Shown one piece after another: positions 7,890-18,119 of a stretch of DNA of 64,000 bases (within the stretch, counting starts at the first letter, position 1; every line of letters begins with the position of its first letter). The stretch spans positions 62,001 through 126,000 of the forward strand of contig NZ_JAIEUL010000011.1 in NCBI RefSeq assembly GCF_019599185.1, read 5' to 3'. The notes under the pieces were generated by a model that made no database searches, was not told the DNA's origin, and saw only the letters and a list, made by a program, of their open reading frames with translations. Origin of the DNA: Cryobacterium inferilacus (GTDB lineage Bacteria > Actinomycetota > Actinomycetes > Actinomycetales > Microbacteriaceae). Position numbers and translations under genes: made by a program.

Positions 7890-8651
7890 ATGGATGCCTC
7901 GTCGCCGGTGGCAGGACCAGGGTCGCCGCTGTTCCGTGCGGCCGATCGGCACCTGCCTGTGGACGGGTTGGCAAACGCGCGCGACCTGGGCGGAATCCCG
8001 CTTCTCAGTGGCGGCACCACCCCCAGCGGTGTCTTCTTCATATCGGAGAACCTTGATCAGGCCACCGACACGGGTTGGGAGCAGCCGTAGGCAGCGGGCA
8101 TCCGCAACGTTGTCGATCTGCGGCAGCCCCGCGAGCGCGCCGAAGACGCCCGGTCCAGGCCCGACTGGCTGACCACGGTCACCGTCGACCTTGACGGGCT
8201 GGAAAACACGAATTTCTGGGCCGACTACTGGGAAAACGGCCTCGTCTCGACCGCCCTGTATTTTCTTCCGCACCTCGCCGCCATGCCGGAGCGGTCAGGG
8301 GCCGTACTGTCGGCGCTAGCCACCGCCCGGCTCGGCGGTGTGCTCTTTCACTGTATGGCCGGCCGAGACCGGACCGGACAGATCGCGCTGCTTCTACTCA
8401 GCATCGTGGGCGCCGAGCCGGAGGCTATTGTGGACGATTACCTCGAGACCGTGCGCCGCGCCGACCAGCGCGCCGCTACATCCGGCCGGGCGCACGAGGG
8501 AGCCTCGAGCGAGGCCCTCTGCCGGTCGATGGGCACCACCACGGAGGGAGCATTCCGCTCGGCACTGGCCGGACTAGACCTCGCCGCCCTACTCTCCGCG
8601 GCGAGCCTCACCGACGCGGAGCTGACCGCGCTGCGCACTTGGCGCTGGTGA
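7890..8651 (+). pseudogene. Tyrosine-protein phosphatase gene interrupted by an in-frame TAG
   Basis: The frame from ATG 7890 reads a typical start (LPVDGLANARDLGGIPL) and stops at TAG 8088-8090, then continues in the same frame without indels as AAGIRNVVDLRQPRERAE to the stop at 8651. The second part carries the active site HCMAGRDRTG (C-x5-R), so the halves together make one Tyr_phosphatase3-type enzyme of about 253 residues. An internal ATG at 8283 could give a 122-residue piece with the active site but no substrate-binding half. It starts nine bases after the acetyltransferase gene. A sequencing error is the alternative to true decay. Confidence 0.8.
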
Positions 8652-8738
8652 TCGGGTGCTCCAGCTGACCCTGGACTATCCGCGGCGGCGCAAGGCACCG
8701 GGTCGCTGCTCTTCCTGTGGGTGGTCGCGCCCTCTTTA

Positions 8739-8756
8739 GCGGGCGCGGTCGCCCGC
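8739..8756. terminator. Hairpin between convergent genes
   Basis: GCGGGCG-CGGT-CGCCCGC is a perfect 7-bp stem between the phosphatase pseudogene and the E2 gene, which converge here. There is no U tract on either side beyond CTCTTTA, so this is a weak call. Confidence 0.35.
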
Positions 8757-8784
8757 ACGAGGTGCAGTGAGCGCCACCAGAGGG

Positions 8785-10242
<1,458 letters not shown>

Positions 10243-10267
10243 AAGATGCCTTTCCGGCGGGTCGGGG

Positions 10268-11278
10268 TCAGTAGGCGAGGGAGCGGTCGACGGCTTCGAG
10301 CACCCGGTCGGGGCTGGGCAGGAAGTGCGTCTCGACCGCGGCCGGCGGGAACGGGGTGTCGAATCCGGAGACCCGCAGCACGGGGGCTTCGAGCGAGTAG
10401 AACGCGCGCTCGGTGACCGTCGCGGCGATTTCGGAGCCGACGCTGACGAAGCCGGCGGCCTCCTGGGCGACCACGAGGTGGCCGGTCTTGGCCACGGAGT
10501 CGAGGATCGGCGCGTAGTCGATCGGGGAGATCGAGCGGAGGTCGATCACTTCGAGGCTGATGCCCTCGGCCGCGGCGAGTTCGGCGGCCTGCAGCAGCAC
10601 GCTCACCATGGCACCGTGGCCGACGACCGTGACGCTGGTTCCACTGCGCACCACCCGGCTGGCATGCAAGGGGGTGCCGGCGGCGGTGAAGTCCACCTCG
10701 CCCTTGGGCCAGTAGCGGCTCTTGGGTTCGAAGAAGATCACCGGGTCGTTCGACGCGATCGCCTCCTGCATCATCCAGTAGGCGTCGTGCGGGTTCGAGG
10801 GGCTCACCACGCGCAGGCCAGGGGTGTGCGCGAAGTACGCCTCAGGGCTTTCCTGGTGGTGCTCGATCGAGCCGATGTGACCGCCGTAGGGAATCCGGAC
10901 GACGACGGGCATGGTGACGCCGCCCTCGTGCCGGTTGCGCATCCGGGCCAGCTGGCTGGTGATCTGGTCGAAGCCGGGGAAGACGAAGCCGTCGAACTGG
11001 ATCTCACAGACCGGGCGGTAGCCGCGCATGGCCAGGCCGATGGCGGTGCCGATGATGCCGGATTCGGCCAGCGGGGTGTCGAGCACCCGCTTCTCACCGA
11101 ATTCGGCGTGCAGGCCCTCCGTCACCCTGAAGACGCCGCCGAGCGGGCCGATGTCCTCGCCCATCATGAGCACCTTGGGGTCGCTGAGCATCGCCTGGCG
11201 CAGCCCGGCGTTGAGGGCCTTGGCCATCGGCAGGTTCGCGCGGGTCGGCGCGGCGGTCTGGGTGTCCGGCATGGTCAT
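10268..11278 (-). CDS. 2-oxoacid dehydrogenase E1 beta subunit
   Basis: A 336-residue transketolase-like subunit that pairs with E1alpha to decarboxylate branched-chain 2-oxoacids (or pyruvate) with thiamine diphosphate. Visible blocks are [19 protein letters not shown], the [18 protein letters not shown] region, and the C-terminal transketolase fold ([28 protein letters not shown]). Its ATG overlaps the E1alpha stop by one base, so the two subunits are made together. Confidence 0.93.
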   Translation of the reverse strand: MTMPDTQTAAPTRANLPMAKALNAGLRQAMLSDPKVLMMGEDIGPLGGVFRVTEGLHAEFGEKRVLDTPLAESGIIGTAIGLAMRGYRPVCEIQFDGFVFPGFDQITSQLARMRNRHEGGVTMPVVVRIPYGGHIGSIEHHQESPEAYFAHTPGLRVVSPSNPHDAYWMMQEAIASNDPVIFFEPKSRYWPKGEVDFTAAGTPLHASRVVRSGTSVTVVGHGAMVSVLLQAAELAAAEGISLEVIDLRSISPIDYAPILDSVAKTGHLVVAQEAAGFVSVGSEIAATVTERAFYSLEAPVLRVSGFDTPFPPAAVETHFLPSPDRVLEAVDRSLAY

Positions 11279-12426
11279 CAGGACTCGCTCCCGTCGAACG
11301 ACGCTTCGTAGGCGTCGAGCCAGTTCTTCTGCTCCACCACGAGCGGATGCGGTTCGGCGTAGACGTTGTCGAAGATCACGGCGCGGTCGGGGCCGGTGAT
11401 GTCCAGGGCGCGGCGGCGCACATCGGCGGCGTAGTCGGCCGCTTCTTCGTCCACCGAGTCGAGGAACTCCTGCTCGACTCCGAGGCCTTCGAGGTAGCTG
11501 CGGAAGCGCACGATCGGGTCGCGGGCCACCCAGTAGGCGAGCTCTTCCGGGTCGCGGTACTTGGTGGGGTCGTCGGCCGTGGTGTGCGCGCCGACGCGGT
11601 AGGTGAGCGCCTCGATCAGCGAGGGGCCGTGGCCGGCGCGGGCGTCGTCCATGGCCTTGGCGGTGACGGCGTAGCTCGCGAGCACGTCGTTGCCGTCGAC
11701 CTGGATGCCCGGCATGCCGAAACCGCCGGCGCGCAGGTACAGCGGGGAGCGGGACTGGCGGGACACCGGTACCGAGATCGCCCAGTGGTTGTTCTGCATG
11801 AAGAACACCTGCGGGGTCTGGTAGCTGGCCGCGAAGACCAGGGCCTCGTTGGCGTCGCCCTGGGAGGAGGCGCCGTCACCGTAGTAAACGATCACCGCCT
11901 GGTCGGTCTCGGGGTTGCCCGTCGCGGTGGAACCGTCCAGCTGCATGCCCATGGCATACCCGGTGGCGTGCAGGGTCTGCGACGCGAGTACGAGCGTGTA
12001 GAGGTGGAAGTTGCCGTGCTCCTCTGGGGTCCACCCGCCGAGGGTGACGCCGCGGAGCATCCGGAGGATGTCGACCATGTCCAGGCCGCGGATCATGCCG
12101 ACGACGTGTTCGCGGTAGGAGGGGAAGACGTGGTCCTGCGCCCTGGTGGCGTAGGCGGAGCCGACCTGGGCGGCCTCCTGGCCGTGGCTGGGCACCCAGA
12201 GAGCCAGCTGCCCCTGGCGCTGCAGGTTCGCGGCCTCGGTGTCGAATTTCCGCACCACGACCATGTCGCGGTAGAACTTTCGGTAGTCGGCCTCGGTGAG
12301 GCGCTCGAAGTATGGCAGGAATTCCGCGGCCGACTCGGACGGCGCGAAGCTGCCATCCGTGGCGAGGAGCTGCACGGTGGGCGAGGCGAGGGTGCGCACT
12401 GATGCGTCGTTCGAGGTCACTGGCAC
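11278..12426 (-). CDS. 2-oxoacid dehydrogenase E1 alpha subunit
   Basis: A 382-residue thiamine-diphosphate subunit. The family blocks RKFDTEAANLQRQGQLALW near residue 60 and the GDGASSQGDANEAL thiamine-binding motif (GDG-x-NE/N type) are clear. The GTG at 12426 lies four bases after the aminotransferase stop, so the aminotransferase, E1alpha, E1beta and E2 form one operon. Substrate preference is inferred as branched-chain 2-oxoacids, used for degradation or for making branched fatty-acid primers. Confidence 0.93.
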   Translation of the reverse strand: MPVTSNDASVRTLASPTVQLLATDGSFAPSESAAEFLPYFERLTEADYRKFYRDMVVVRKFDTEAANLQRQGQLALWVPSHGQEAAQVGSAYATRAQDHVFPSYREHVVGMIRGLDMVDILRMLRGVTLGGWTPEEHGNFHLYTLVLASQTLHATGYAMGMQLDGSTATGNPETDQAVIVYYGDGASSQGDANEALVFAASYQTPQVFFMQNNHWAISVPVSRQSRSPLYLRAGGFGMPGIQVDGNDVLASYAVTAKAMDDARAGHGPSLIEALTYRVGAHTTADDPTKYRDPEELAYWVARDPIVRFRSYLEGLGVEQEFLDSVDEEAADYAADVRRRALDITGPDRAVIFDNVYAEPHPLVVEQKNWLDAYEASFDGSES

Positions 12427-12430
12427 CGTA

Positions 12431-13537
12431 CTAACCTAGCCGCCGGGCCGGATGCCCCGTGGGTAGATCCGACACAATCTCAGCGCAGATCTGCAGAAGC
12501 GTTGCCACAGATTCCTCCTCGCCTATCGAGACCCGGATGCCCTCCGGGTGGAAGGGCCGGACGACGAGTCCGGCATCGGTGAAACGTCGGGTGGTGGCAT
12601 CCGTCTCCTCGCCCAGCGGCAGCCAGACGAAGTTGGCCTGCGAGTGCGGGATGTTCAGACCGCTGTCGACGAGGGCAGTGCGGATGTCGTCCCTGCGGGC
12701 GGCGATGACGCCCACACGGGCCAGAAGTTCGGCTTCGGCGTCGAGGGAGGCCAGGGCCGCGGCCGAGGCCTGCCCGGTCACCGAGAGCGGAATCGCCGTG
12801 GCGCGGGCGGCGTCGAGGATGCCGACGGGGCCGATCGCGTAGCCGACCCGCAGACCGGCCAGGCCGTAGGCCTTGGAGAAGGTGCGCAGCACAACGAGGT
12901 TGGGGTAGCGCTCGAGCAGGCTGGGCCCGTTGACGGCCGCCGGGTCGCTGACGAATTCGGCGTAGGCCTCGTCGAGCACGACCAGCAGGTCGGCCGGCAC
13001 TACAGCCATGAACGCGTCGAACTCGTCCGCGGTGACGATCACGCCGGTGGGGTTGTTGGGGCTGCAGACAATGACCACCCGGGTGCGCGGGGTGATCCGA
13101 GCCGCCATCGCGGGCAGGTCGTGACCGTGGTCGGCACGGTTGGGCACGGTGACGCTCGTGGCACCGGCCACCGTGACCAGGCTCGGATAGGCCTCGAAGG
13201 AGCGCCAGGAGTAGAGCACCTCGTCTCCGGGGCCCGCCGCGGCCAGGATCAGCTGGGACAACAGGGCCACCGACCCGGCACCGATGTGCACCTGGTCGGC
13301 GGAGACCCCGAACCGGGCGGAGAGGCGTTCGCGCAGGGCGAGGGCCGACGCGTCGGGGTAACGGTTGAACGCGGAGACCGCGTTGACCGCCTCGACGACT
13401 CCTGGCAGCGGGTCGAACGGGTTCTCGTTGCTGGAGAGCTTGAAGGCGGACGCGCTGGCCGCCTTCCCCTGCCGGTACGCCGGTAGTGCAACGATCTCCG
13501 GTCGCAGACGGACTGATGGCAGGTCAGAAGGGCTCAC
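12431..13537 (-). CDS. HisC-like histidinol-phosphate / aromatic aminotransferase
   Basis: A 368-residue PLP-dependent class I/II aminotransferase. [14 protein letters not shown] is the N-terminal substrate motif, [11 protein letters not shown] the cofactor-binding motif, and [15 protein letters not shown] carries the Schiff-base lysine. There is no other his gene around, and it leads the 2-oxoacid dehydrogenase operon, so a role with aromatic or other amino acids (Pat-type) is as likely as histidine synthesis. The start at 13537 ([15 protein letters not shown]) fits the family. Confidence 0.88.
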   Translation of the reverse strand: MSPSDLPSVRLRPEIVALPAYRQGKAASASAFKLSSNENPFDPLPGVVEAVNAVSAFNRYPDASALALRERLSARFGVSADQVHIGAGSVALLSQLILAAAGPGDEVLYSWRSFEAYPSLVTVAGATSVTVPNRADHGHDLPAMAARITPRTRVVIVCSPNNPTGVIVTADEFDAFMAVVPADLLVVLDEAYAEFVSDPAAVNGPSLLERYPNLVVLRTFSKAYGLAGLRVGYAIGPVGILDAARATAIPLSVTGQASAAALASLDAEAELLARVGVIAARRDDIRTALVDSGLNIPHSQANFVWLPLGEETDATTRRFTDAGLVVRPFHPEGIRVSIGEEESVATLLQICAEIVSDLPTGHPARRLG

Positions 13538-13653
13538 TCCGCGAGTCTACGCCGGGACATATTCGGGATGCCGCATGCTCTGGAGGTATATGCCGCACCG
13601 GAATGCACCGGTGCGCCCGTTCGGGTTGCCGGGCTGGATGTCATAGTGGAGGC

Positions 13654-14049
13654 ATGGGTAGCTTCCTCGTCAAACTGATCATCAATGCCGCCGCTCTCTG
13701 GGTGACGACGCTCATCGTGGCCGGTGTGAGGGTCGAGCCGTACGCGTCTGACACCGTGGCCGTCGTGCTGACCTACCTCTTGATCGCGCTCATCTTCGGT
13801 TTCGTGAACGGTTTCATCGGCACCTTCGTGCGGATCGTCGCGTTCCCGCTGTACGTTCTCACGCTCGGGTTGCTCTCGTTCATCGTCAACGGCCTGCTGC
13901 TGTTGCTGGTCGCGTGGTTCTCCGGGCTGTTCGGTTTCGGCCTGGTCATCGACGGCTTCTGGTGGGGCGTGCTCGGCGCGTTCGTGCTGGGCATTTTCAG
14001 CTGGCTCTTCGGCCTGCTGGTGCGTCCGCTGAACAACTCCAGCATCTAG
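13654..14049 (+). CDS. Phage-holin-4-2 family (YvlD-like) membrane protein
   Basis: A 131-residue integral membrane protein with four hydrophobic spans and the typical N-terminus MGSFLVKLIINAAALWV, ending in LVRPLNNSSI. The family name is historical; members are common chromosomal envelope-stress-type proteins, and nothing phage-like is near. GTGGAGGC precedes the ATG. It is divergent from the aminotransferase operon and convergent with the hydrolase gene. Confidence 0.85.
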   Translation: MGSFLVKLIINAAALWVTTLIVAGVRVEPYASDTVAVVLTYLLIALIFGFVNGFIGTFVRIVAFPLYVLTLGLLSFIVNGLLLLLVAWFSGLFGFGLVIDGFWWGVLGAFVLGIFSWLFGLLVRPLNNSSI

Positions 14050-14084
14050 ACCGGCACCACCACGCCGTCGCGCCGTCTCGCCGG

Positions 14085-15794
14085 TCAGTCGACCCGCTCT
14101 GCGCGCCAGACGCTCTGCTCGCCGGGAATCGTTCCCACGACGGTGCCGAGGTGGTCGCGAAAGGCCAGCAGCCGCGGCTCCACCGAGGCGTCCACCAGGC
14201 GGGCGGTGTCGCGGTACCCCGCCAATTGGTGCGCAGGCAGCGGCTCATCCACCGGCACGTCGACGCCGCCGAACAGCTCGTGCCGCACGTACAGGCGCCC
14301 GTCGTCGGCCGCCGTGCCGCCGAGCGCGGGGATGATGTCGTCGGAGTGCTCGATGGCGATGGCCGGCAGGTCGGCAGACACCGCCACCTGGCCCGCCGGG
14401 GCCCCGAAGGTGACGAGACCCACGGCGTTGATGTCTCCGCGGGCGGCGAGCTCCGCCGCGATGAGGCCGCCCTGGGAGTGCGCGATGGGAACGACCGGGT
14501 CGCCCGGCTGCACGCCGGCCTGCTGCATTGCCTGCAGCACCGCCCGGTACGAGCCGGATTCCTGGCCGGCCACTGCCGTGACGTTGGAGGTCATGTCCCA
14601 CGGCTCGGTCGACCCGGTCGGGCTCCATTCCAACGTGCCGCCGATGTACAACAGCCACGACGGATGCTCGGCGTCTCCGTACCGCTCCAGGCGCACCTGC
14701 CCGCCGTCGTCTTCGGTGGGGATGCGGTCGGCGAGGTCGGCGAACCCGGCCGGCGGCGTCGGCGGCGTCAGCGACGTCGGCCGGGGCTGCGGCGCAGGAG
14801 TCGGCGTGGCTGCCCGCCGGGACGCCGACGGTGTGGACGGGCTACGCGGTGCGGGCGCGGGCGCGACCGGGCCGGCGGGCGAGCCTGACCGTGGCCGGGC
14901 CGCCCGGCCACCCGCCCGACCGGCAGGGCGGCCCGTGCCGACGCCCGCGCTGAGGCCGGCTCCGACGCCCGCGCCGGCTCCCGCGCCGGGTCGGCGAGTC
15001 GTCGCCCCGGTCGGACCGCGCTCCGGCGGGCTCGAGCCGTTCACCCGGCGCACCCGCACGGGCGTCTCCCTGAGGATCCCCGCCGCCCGGGCGGCGACGA
15101 GCGCACCGAGCGCGGAGGCCGGGGCACCGAGCAGCCCTGCGCCGTCGTCACCCGCCGCTGCCGCCACCGGATACGGCACCGTGCCGCCGCCCAGCACCAC
15201 GTCGTCGACCGAGGCGACCAGGGCGCGCACGAGAGCCACGGTCACCGGATCGGTGAGCAGCCGCGGACTCTCCTGCAGCCAGTTGGCCAGAGCGGGCGGC
15301 ACCACAGACACTCCGCGGCCGAGGACCGCGTTGACGAGCAGCGACGTGACGGCCAGGTAGGCCAGGGGTGTGGCCAGGGACAGCGCCACCAGCGGGGCAA
15401 GCAGGCGCATGGCGCCCAGTGCGTGCCCGAACAGGGAGCCCGCGCTGCGCAGCCCGGTGTCCAGGCCCGCTTCGAGGCGGCCGTACTCCTCAGCCGCCTC
15501 GACCAGGGAATCGGCCAAGCGCCGGCAGTCGTCGGTGATCTCCGTGATCGCGGCGGACGCACCGAACACGCACGACCCCAGGTCATCTGGCTGCCAGCCA
15601 GGGGCGGGCGAGACCCCGAGACCGCGCACCTGCGCCAGCTGCGACTGCCACCCCTCCGCCTCCCCCTGCAGCAGCCGCAGGGTCGCGACCTCGACGAAGA
15701 CGACGTCGGTGGCGACCATCGCACTACCACCGCCGGAGATCGTCAGGCCCGTCGCGCCTTCACCGGGGCCGGCATCGTGTGCCGAACCGGTCAC
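14085..15794 (-). CDS. Large protein with WXG-like N-terminus and alpha/beta-hydrolase C-terminus
   Basis: A 569-residue protein not recognised as a named family. Residues 1-120 are helical with a W67-centred segment (APGWQPDDLG) and a DDCRRLADSLVEAAEEYGRL helix, like WXG100/ESX proteins. Residues 121-160 are strongly hydrophobic, about 245-345 form a Pro/Ala/Gly/Arg linker, and 350-569 form an alpha/beta-hydrolase with nucleophile Ser440 (AHSQGG), Asp485 or 486 (HSDDIIP) and His522 (PAHQLAGY). Its GTG overlaps the stop of the small WXG-like gene (GTGA). A secreted or surface lipase/esterase effector is my inference; no ESX core gene is in the window. Confidence 0.65.
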   Translation of the reverse strand: MTGSAHDAGPGEGATGLTISGGGSAMVATDVVFVEVATLRLLQGEAEGWQSQLAQVRGLGVSPAPGWQPDDLGSCVFGASAAITEITDDCRRLADSLVEAAEEYGRLEAGLDTGLRSAGSLFGHALGAMRLLAPLVALSLATPLAYLAVTSLLVNAVLGRGVSVVPPALANWLQESPRLLTDPVTVALVRALVASVDDVVLGGGTVPYPVAAAAGDDGAGLLGAPASALGALVAARAAGILRETPVRVRRVNGSSPPERGPTGATTRRPGAGAGAGVGAGLSAGVGTGRPAGRAGGRAARPRSGSPAGPVAPAPAPRSPSTPSASRRAATPTPAPQPRPTSLTPPTPPAGFADLADRIPTEDDGGQVRLERYGDAEHPSWLLYIGGTLEWSPTGSTEPWDMTSNVTAVAGQESGSYRAVLQAMQQAGVQPGDPVVPIAHSQGGLIAAELAARGDINAVGLVTFGAPAGQVAVSADLPAIAIEHSDDIIPALGGTAADDGRLYVRHELFGGVDVPVDEPLPAHQLAGYRDTARLVDASVEPRLLAFRDHLGTVVGTIPGEQSVWRAERVD

Positions 15795-16087
15795 GGTGCC
15801 GCCTTCACCCTGTCAATGGCCACGTCCACGGCGTACAGGGCGTCTTCGAGCGTTCGCCACACCCCCTGCAGCTTGCCGCTGAGCTCGACCAGGCGGGCCT
15901 GGTACGCCCGCTGCGCCTCCGACCGCCACCCGGCACCCACCTCCTGGCCGGCCAGCCGCCGGCCGGCCGCCTCCACGTCGCCCTGCACCGCGCCCAACCG
16001 CCAGCGTTGCTCCCGCAGCCTGGCCAACGCGGCCGCGTCCGCCTCATCACCCACTCCCGGCAGGATGCTGCTGCTCCCGAATTCCAT
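15791..16087 (-). CDS. Small WXG100-like protein
   Basis: A 98-residue all-helical protein with the central turn GAGWRSEAQRAYQARL (Trp54), which follows the W-x-[GS]-x-A-x-x-x-[FY] pattern of WXG100 secretion partners, flanked by two helices. It lies directly upstream of and overlaps (4 bases) the large hydrolase gene. By analogy with ESX pairs it could be a chaperone or co-secreted partner. The similarity is a pattern I see, not a tested match. Confidence 0.65.
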   Translation of the reverse strand: MEFGSSSILPGVGDEADAAALARLREQRWRLGAVQGDVEAAGRRLAGQEVGAGWRSEAQRAYQARLVELSGKLQGVWRTLEDALYAVDVAIDRVKAAP

Positions 16088-16194
16088 CGCGCCTCCTCGT
16101 CGGGCCCAGACTGTGCCACCCTGGGGGCGACCGGGACGCTCCTGCTCCTGATGGGGAGAAGTCGCCTCGACGGGCCGATGTGGAGGAGGGGAAT

Positions 16195-16740
16195 GTGGAA
16201 CACAATGGACACATGAATTTCGCGGCGCTCAGTCCAGATGAGTCGACGCCATTCCGGATCATCTTCGTCTGCACCGGCAACATCTGCCGGTCGCCGATGG
16301 CCGAAGTGATGCTGCGTGACCTCGTCACGCGCTCCGGTCTCGGCCGGCTCATCACGACGAGCTCGGCGGGCACCGGCGACTGGCACGTCGGCGAGCAGGC
16401 CGACACCCGCACCATCTCCGCCCTGGCCAAGCGTGGCTACGACGGCAACCACCACCGGGCCAGACAGTTCGACGCCACCTGGTTCGACGACCTCGACCTT
16501 GTGGTGGTGCTCGACAGGTCTCAGGAGCGCATCCTGCGCAACTGGGCGCCCACCGAACGTGACCGCAACAAGGTGTGCCTGCTGCTCAGCTTCGACAGGG
16601 ACCAGGCCGGGCTGCGGGACGTTCCCGACCCCTACTATTCCGACGATGCGCTGTTTGACTCGGTTTTAGGCATGATTGAGAGAGCCAATTTTGCGCTATT
16701 CGCGCAACTCGCACCCGCAATCAGACAGGGAGTCCGATGA
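16195..16740 (+). CDS. Low-molecular-weight protein-tyrosine phosphatase
   Basis: A phosphatase of about 181 residues that hydrolyses phosphotyrosine (Wzb/PtpA type). The P-loop VCTGNICRSPMAEV (C-x5-R-S) and the general-acid motif DPYY are both present. GGAGGAGGGG ends a few bases before the GTG at 16195; a GTG at 16180 and an ATG at 16213 are in-frame alternatives. The stop overlaps the purB start (ATGA), so the two genes are coupled. No cognate tyrosine kinase is in the window. Confidence 0.9.
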   Translation: MEHNGHMNFAALSPDESTPFRIIFVCTGNICRSPMAEVMLRDLVTRSGLGRLITTSSAGTGDWHVGEQADTRTISALAKRGYDGNHHRARQFDATWFDDLDLVVVLDRSQERILRNWAPTERDRNKVCLLLSFDRDQAGLRDVPDPYYSDDALFDSVLGMIERANFALFAQLAPAIRQGVR

Positions 16741-18119
16741 GTCCTCTACCCCCGCAGGTCCTCAGTCCACTCGACGGCCGCTACCAGGCCGCCGTCACCG
16801 AACTGGGCGAGCACCTGTCAGAGGCCGGACTCAACCGTGCCAGGGTCAAGGTCGAGGTGGAGTGGTTGATCACCCTCACCGACCGCAGCCTGTTCGGTTC
16901 CGCGCCGCTCAGCGCGCAGCAGAAGAGCGGCCTGCGCGCCCTGGTCACCGATTTCGGCCAGGCCGAGATCGATGAGCTGGCGGCCCTCGAGGCCGTCACC
17001 CGCCACGATGTGAAGGCCGTGGAGTACCTCGTGCGCCGCCGCCTGGTGCCGCTGGGCCTGGAATCGATCAGCGAACTGACGCACTTCGCCGCCACCAGCG
17101 AAGACATCAACAACCTCGCATACGCCCTCACCGTCTCCGAGGCCGTCCGCGAGGTCTGGCTGCCCAAGTTCCGCGCCCTCATCGCGGCGCTCCGCGGCCT
17201 GGCCGGCGACTACCGCGCCGACGCCATGCTCGCCCGCACGCACGGCCAGCCCGCAACGCCCACCACCATGGGTAAGGAACTGGCGGTGTTCGTCTACCGG
17301 CTCGAGCGCATCCAGAAGCAGATCGAGGCCAACGAGTACCTCGGCAAGTTCAGCGGCGCCACCGGCACGTTCGCCGCGCACGTCGCTGCCGACCCGTCCG
17401 TGGACTGGCCCGCCGTGTCCCGCGAGTTCGTCGAGGGCCTGGGCCTGGGCTGGAACCCGCTGACCACGCAGATCGAATCGCACGACTGGCAGGCCGAGCT
17501 GTACGGCAAGGTGTCGCACGCCAACCGGGTGCTGCACAACCTCGCCACGGATGCCTGGACCTACATTTCGATCGGCTACTTCCGCCAGGTGCCGCAGGCC
17601 GGCGCCACCGGGTCCTCCACCATGCCGCACAAGATCAACCCGATCCGGTTCGAGAACGCCGAGGCCAACCTCGAACTCTCCAGCGCCCTGCTGGATTCGC
17701 TCGCGGCCACCCTGGTCACCTCCAGGCTGCAGCGCGACCTCACCGACTCGACCACGCAGCGCAACATCGGCGTGGGCCTCGGCCACTCGCTGCTGGCGCT
17801 GGACAACCTCATCAGGGGCCTGGGCGAGATCGATCTCGACCGCGAGCTGCTCGCGCACGACCTGGACACCAACTGGGAGATCCTCGGCGAGGCCATCCAG
17901 ACCGTCATCCGCGCCGAGGTCAGTGCGGGGCGCTCCAGCATCGCCGACCCGTACGCGCTGCTCAAGGAACTCACCCGCGGCAAGCGCATCAACCGCGCCG
18001 ACCTGGTGGCGTTCGTGCAGGAACTGCAGATCGGCGACGCCGCCAAGGCCCGCCTGCTCGAGCTGACCCCGGCCGGCTACGTCGGCCTGGCCGACCCCCT
18101 GGTGGACTACCTGGGCTGA
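16737..18119 (+). CDS. purB: Adenylosuccinate lyase
   Basis: A 460-residue fumarase-superfamily enzyme that cleaves adenylosuccinate and SAICAR in purine synthesis. The signature GSSTMPHKINPIRFENAE (about 290-308), the N-terminal LSPLDGRYQ and the central ARTHGQPATPTTMGKE are all intact. It is of the longer E. coli-like type. It starts inside the end of the phosphatase gene and its last 13 bases overlap the 3' end of the convergent P-type ATPase gene. Confidence 0.96.
   Translation: MSPLPPQVLSPLDGRYQAAVTELGEHLSEAGLNRARVKVEVEWLITLTDRSLFGSAPLSAQQKSGLRALVTDFGQAEIDELAALEAVTRHDVKAVEYLVRRRLVPLGLESISELTHFAATSEDINNLAYALTVSEAVREVWLPKFRALIAALRGLAGDYRADAMLARTHGQPATPTTMGKELAVFVYRLERIQKQIEANEYLGKFSGATGTFAAHVAADPSVDWPAVSREFVEGLGLGWNPLTTQIESHDWQAELYGKVSHANRVLHNLATDAWTYISIGYFRQVPQAGATGSSTMPHKINPIRFENAEANLELSSALLDSLAATLVTSRLQRDLTDSTTQRNIGVGLGHSLLALDNLIRGLGEIDLDRELLAHDLDTNWEILGEAIQTVIRAEVSAGRSSIADPYALLKELTRGKRINRADLVAFVQELQIGDAAKARLLELTPAGYVGLADPLVDYLG

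Noticed and set aside
13654..14049. Prophage remnant, suggested by the holin family name
   Set aside because: The family is a common chromosomal membrane protein; no integrase, lysin, att site or structural gene is near.
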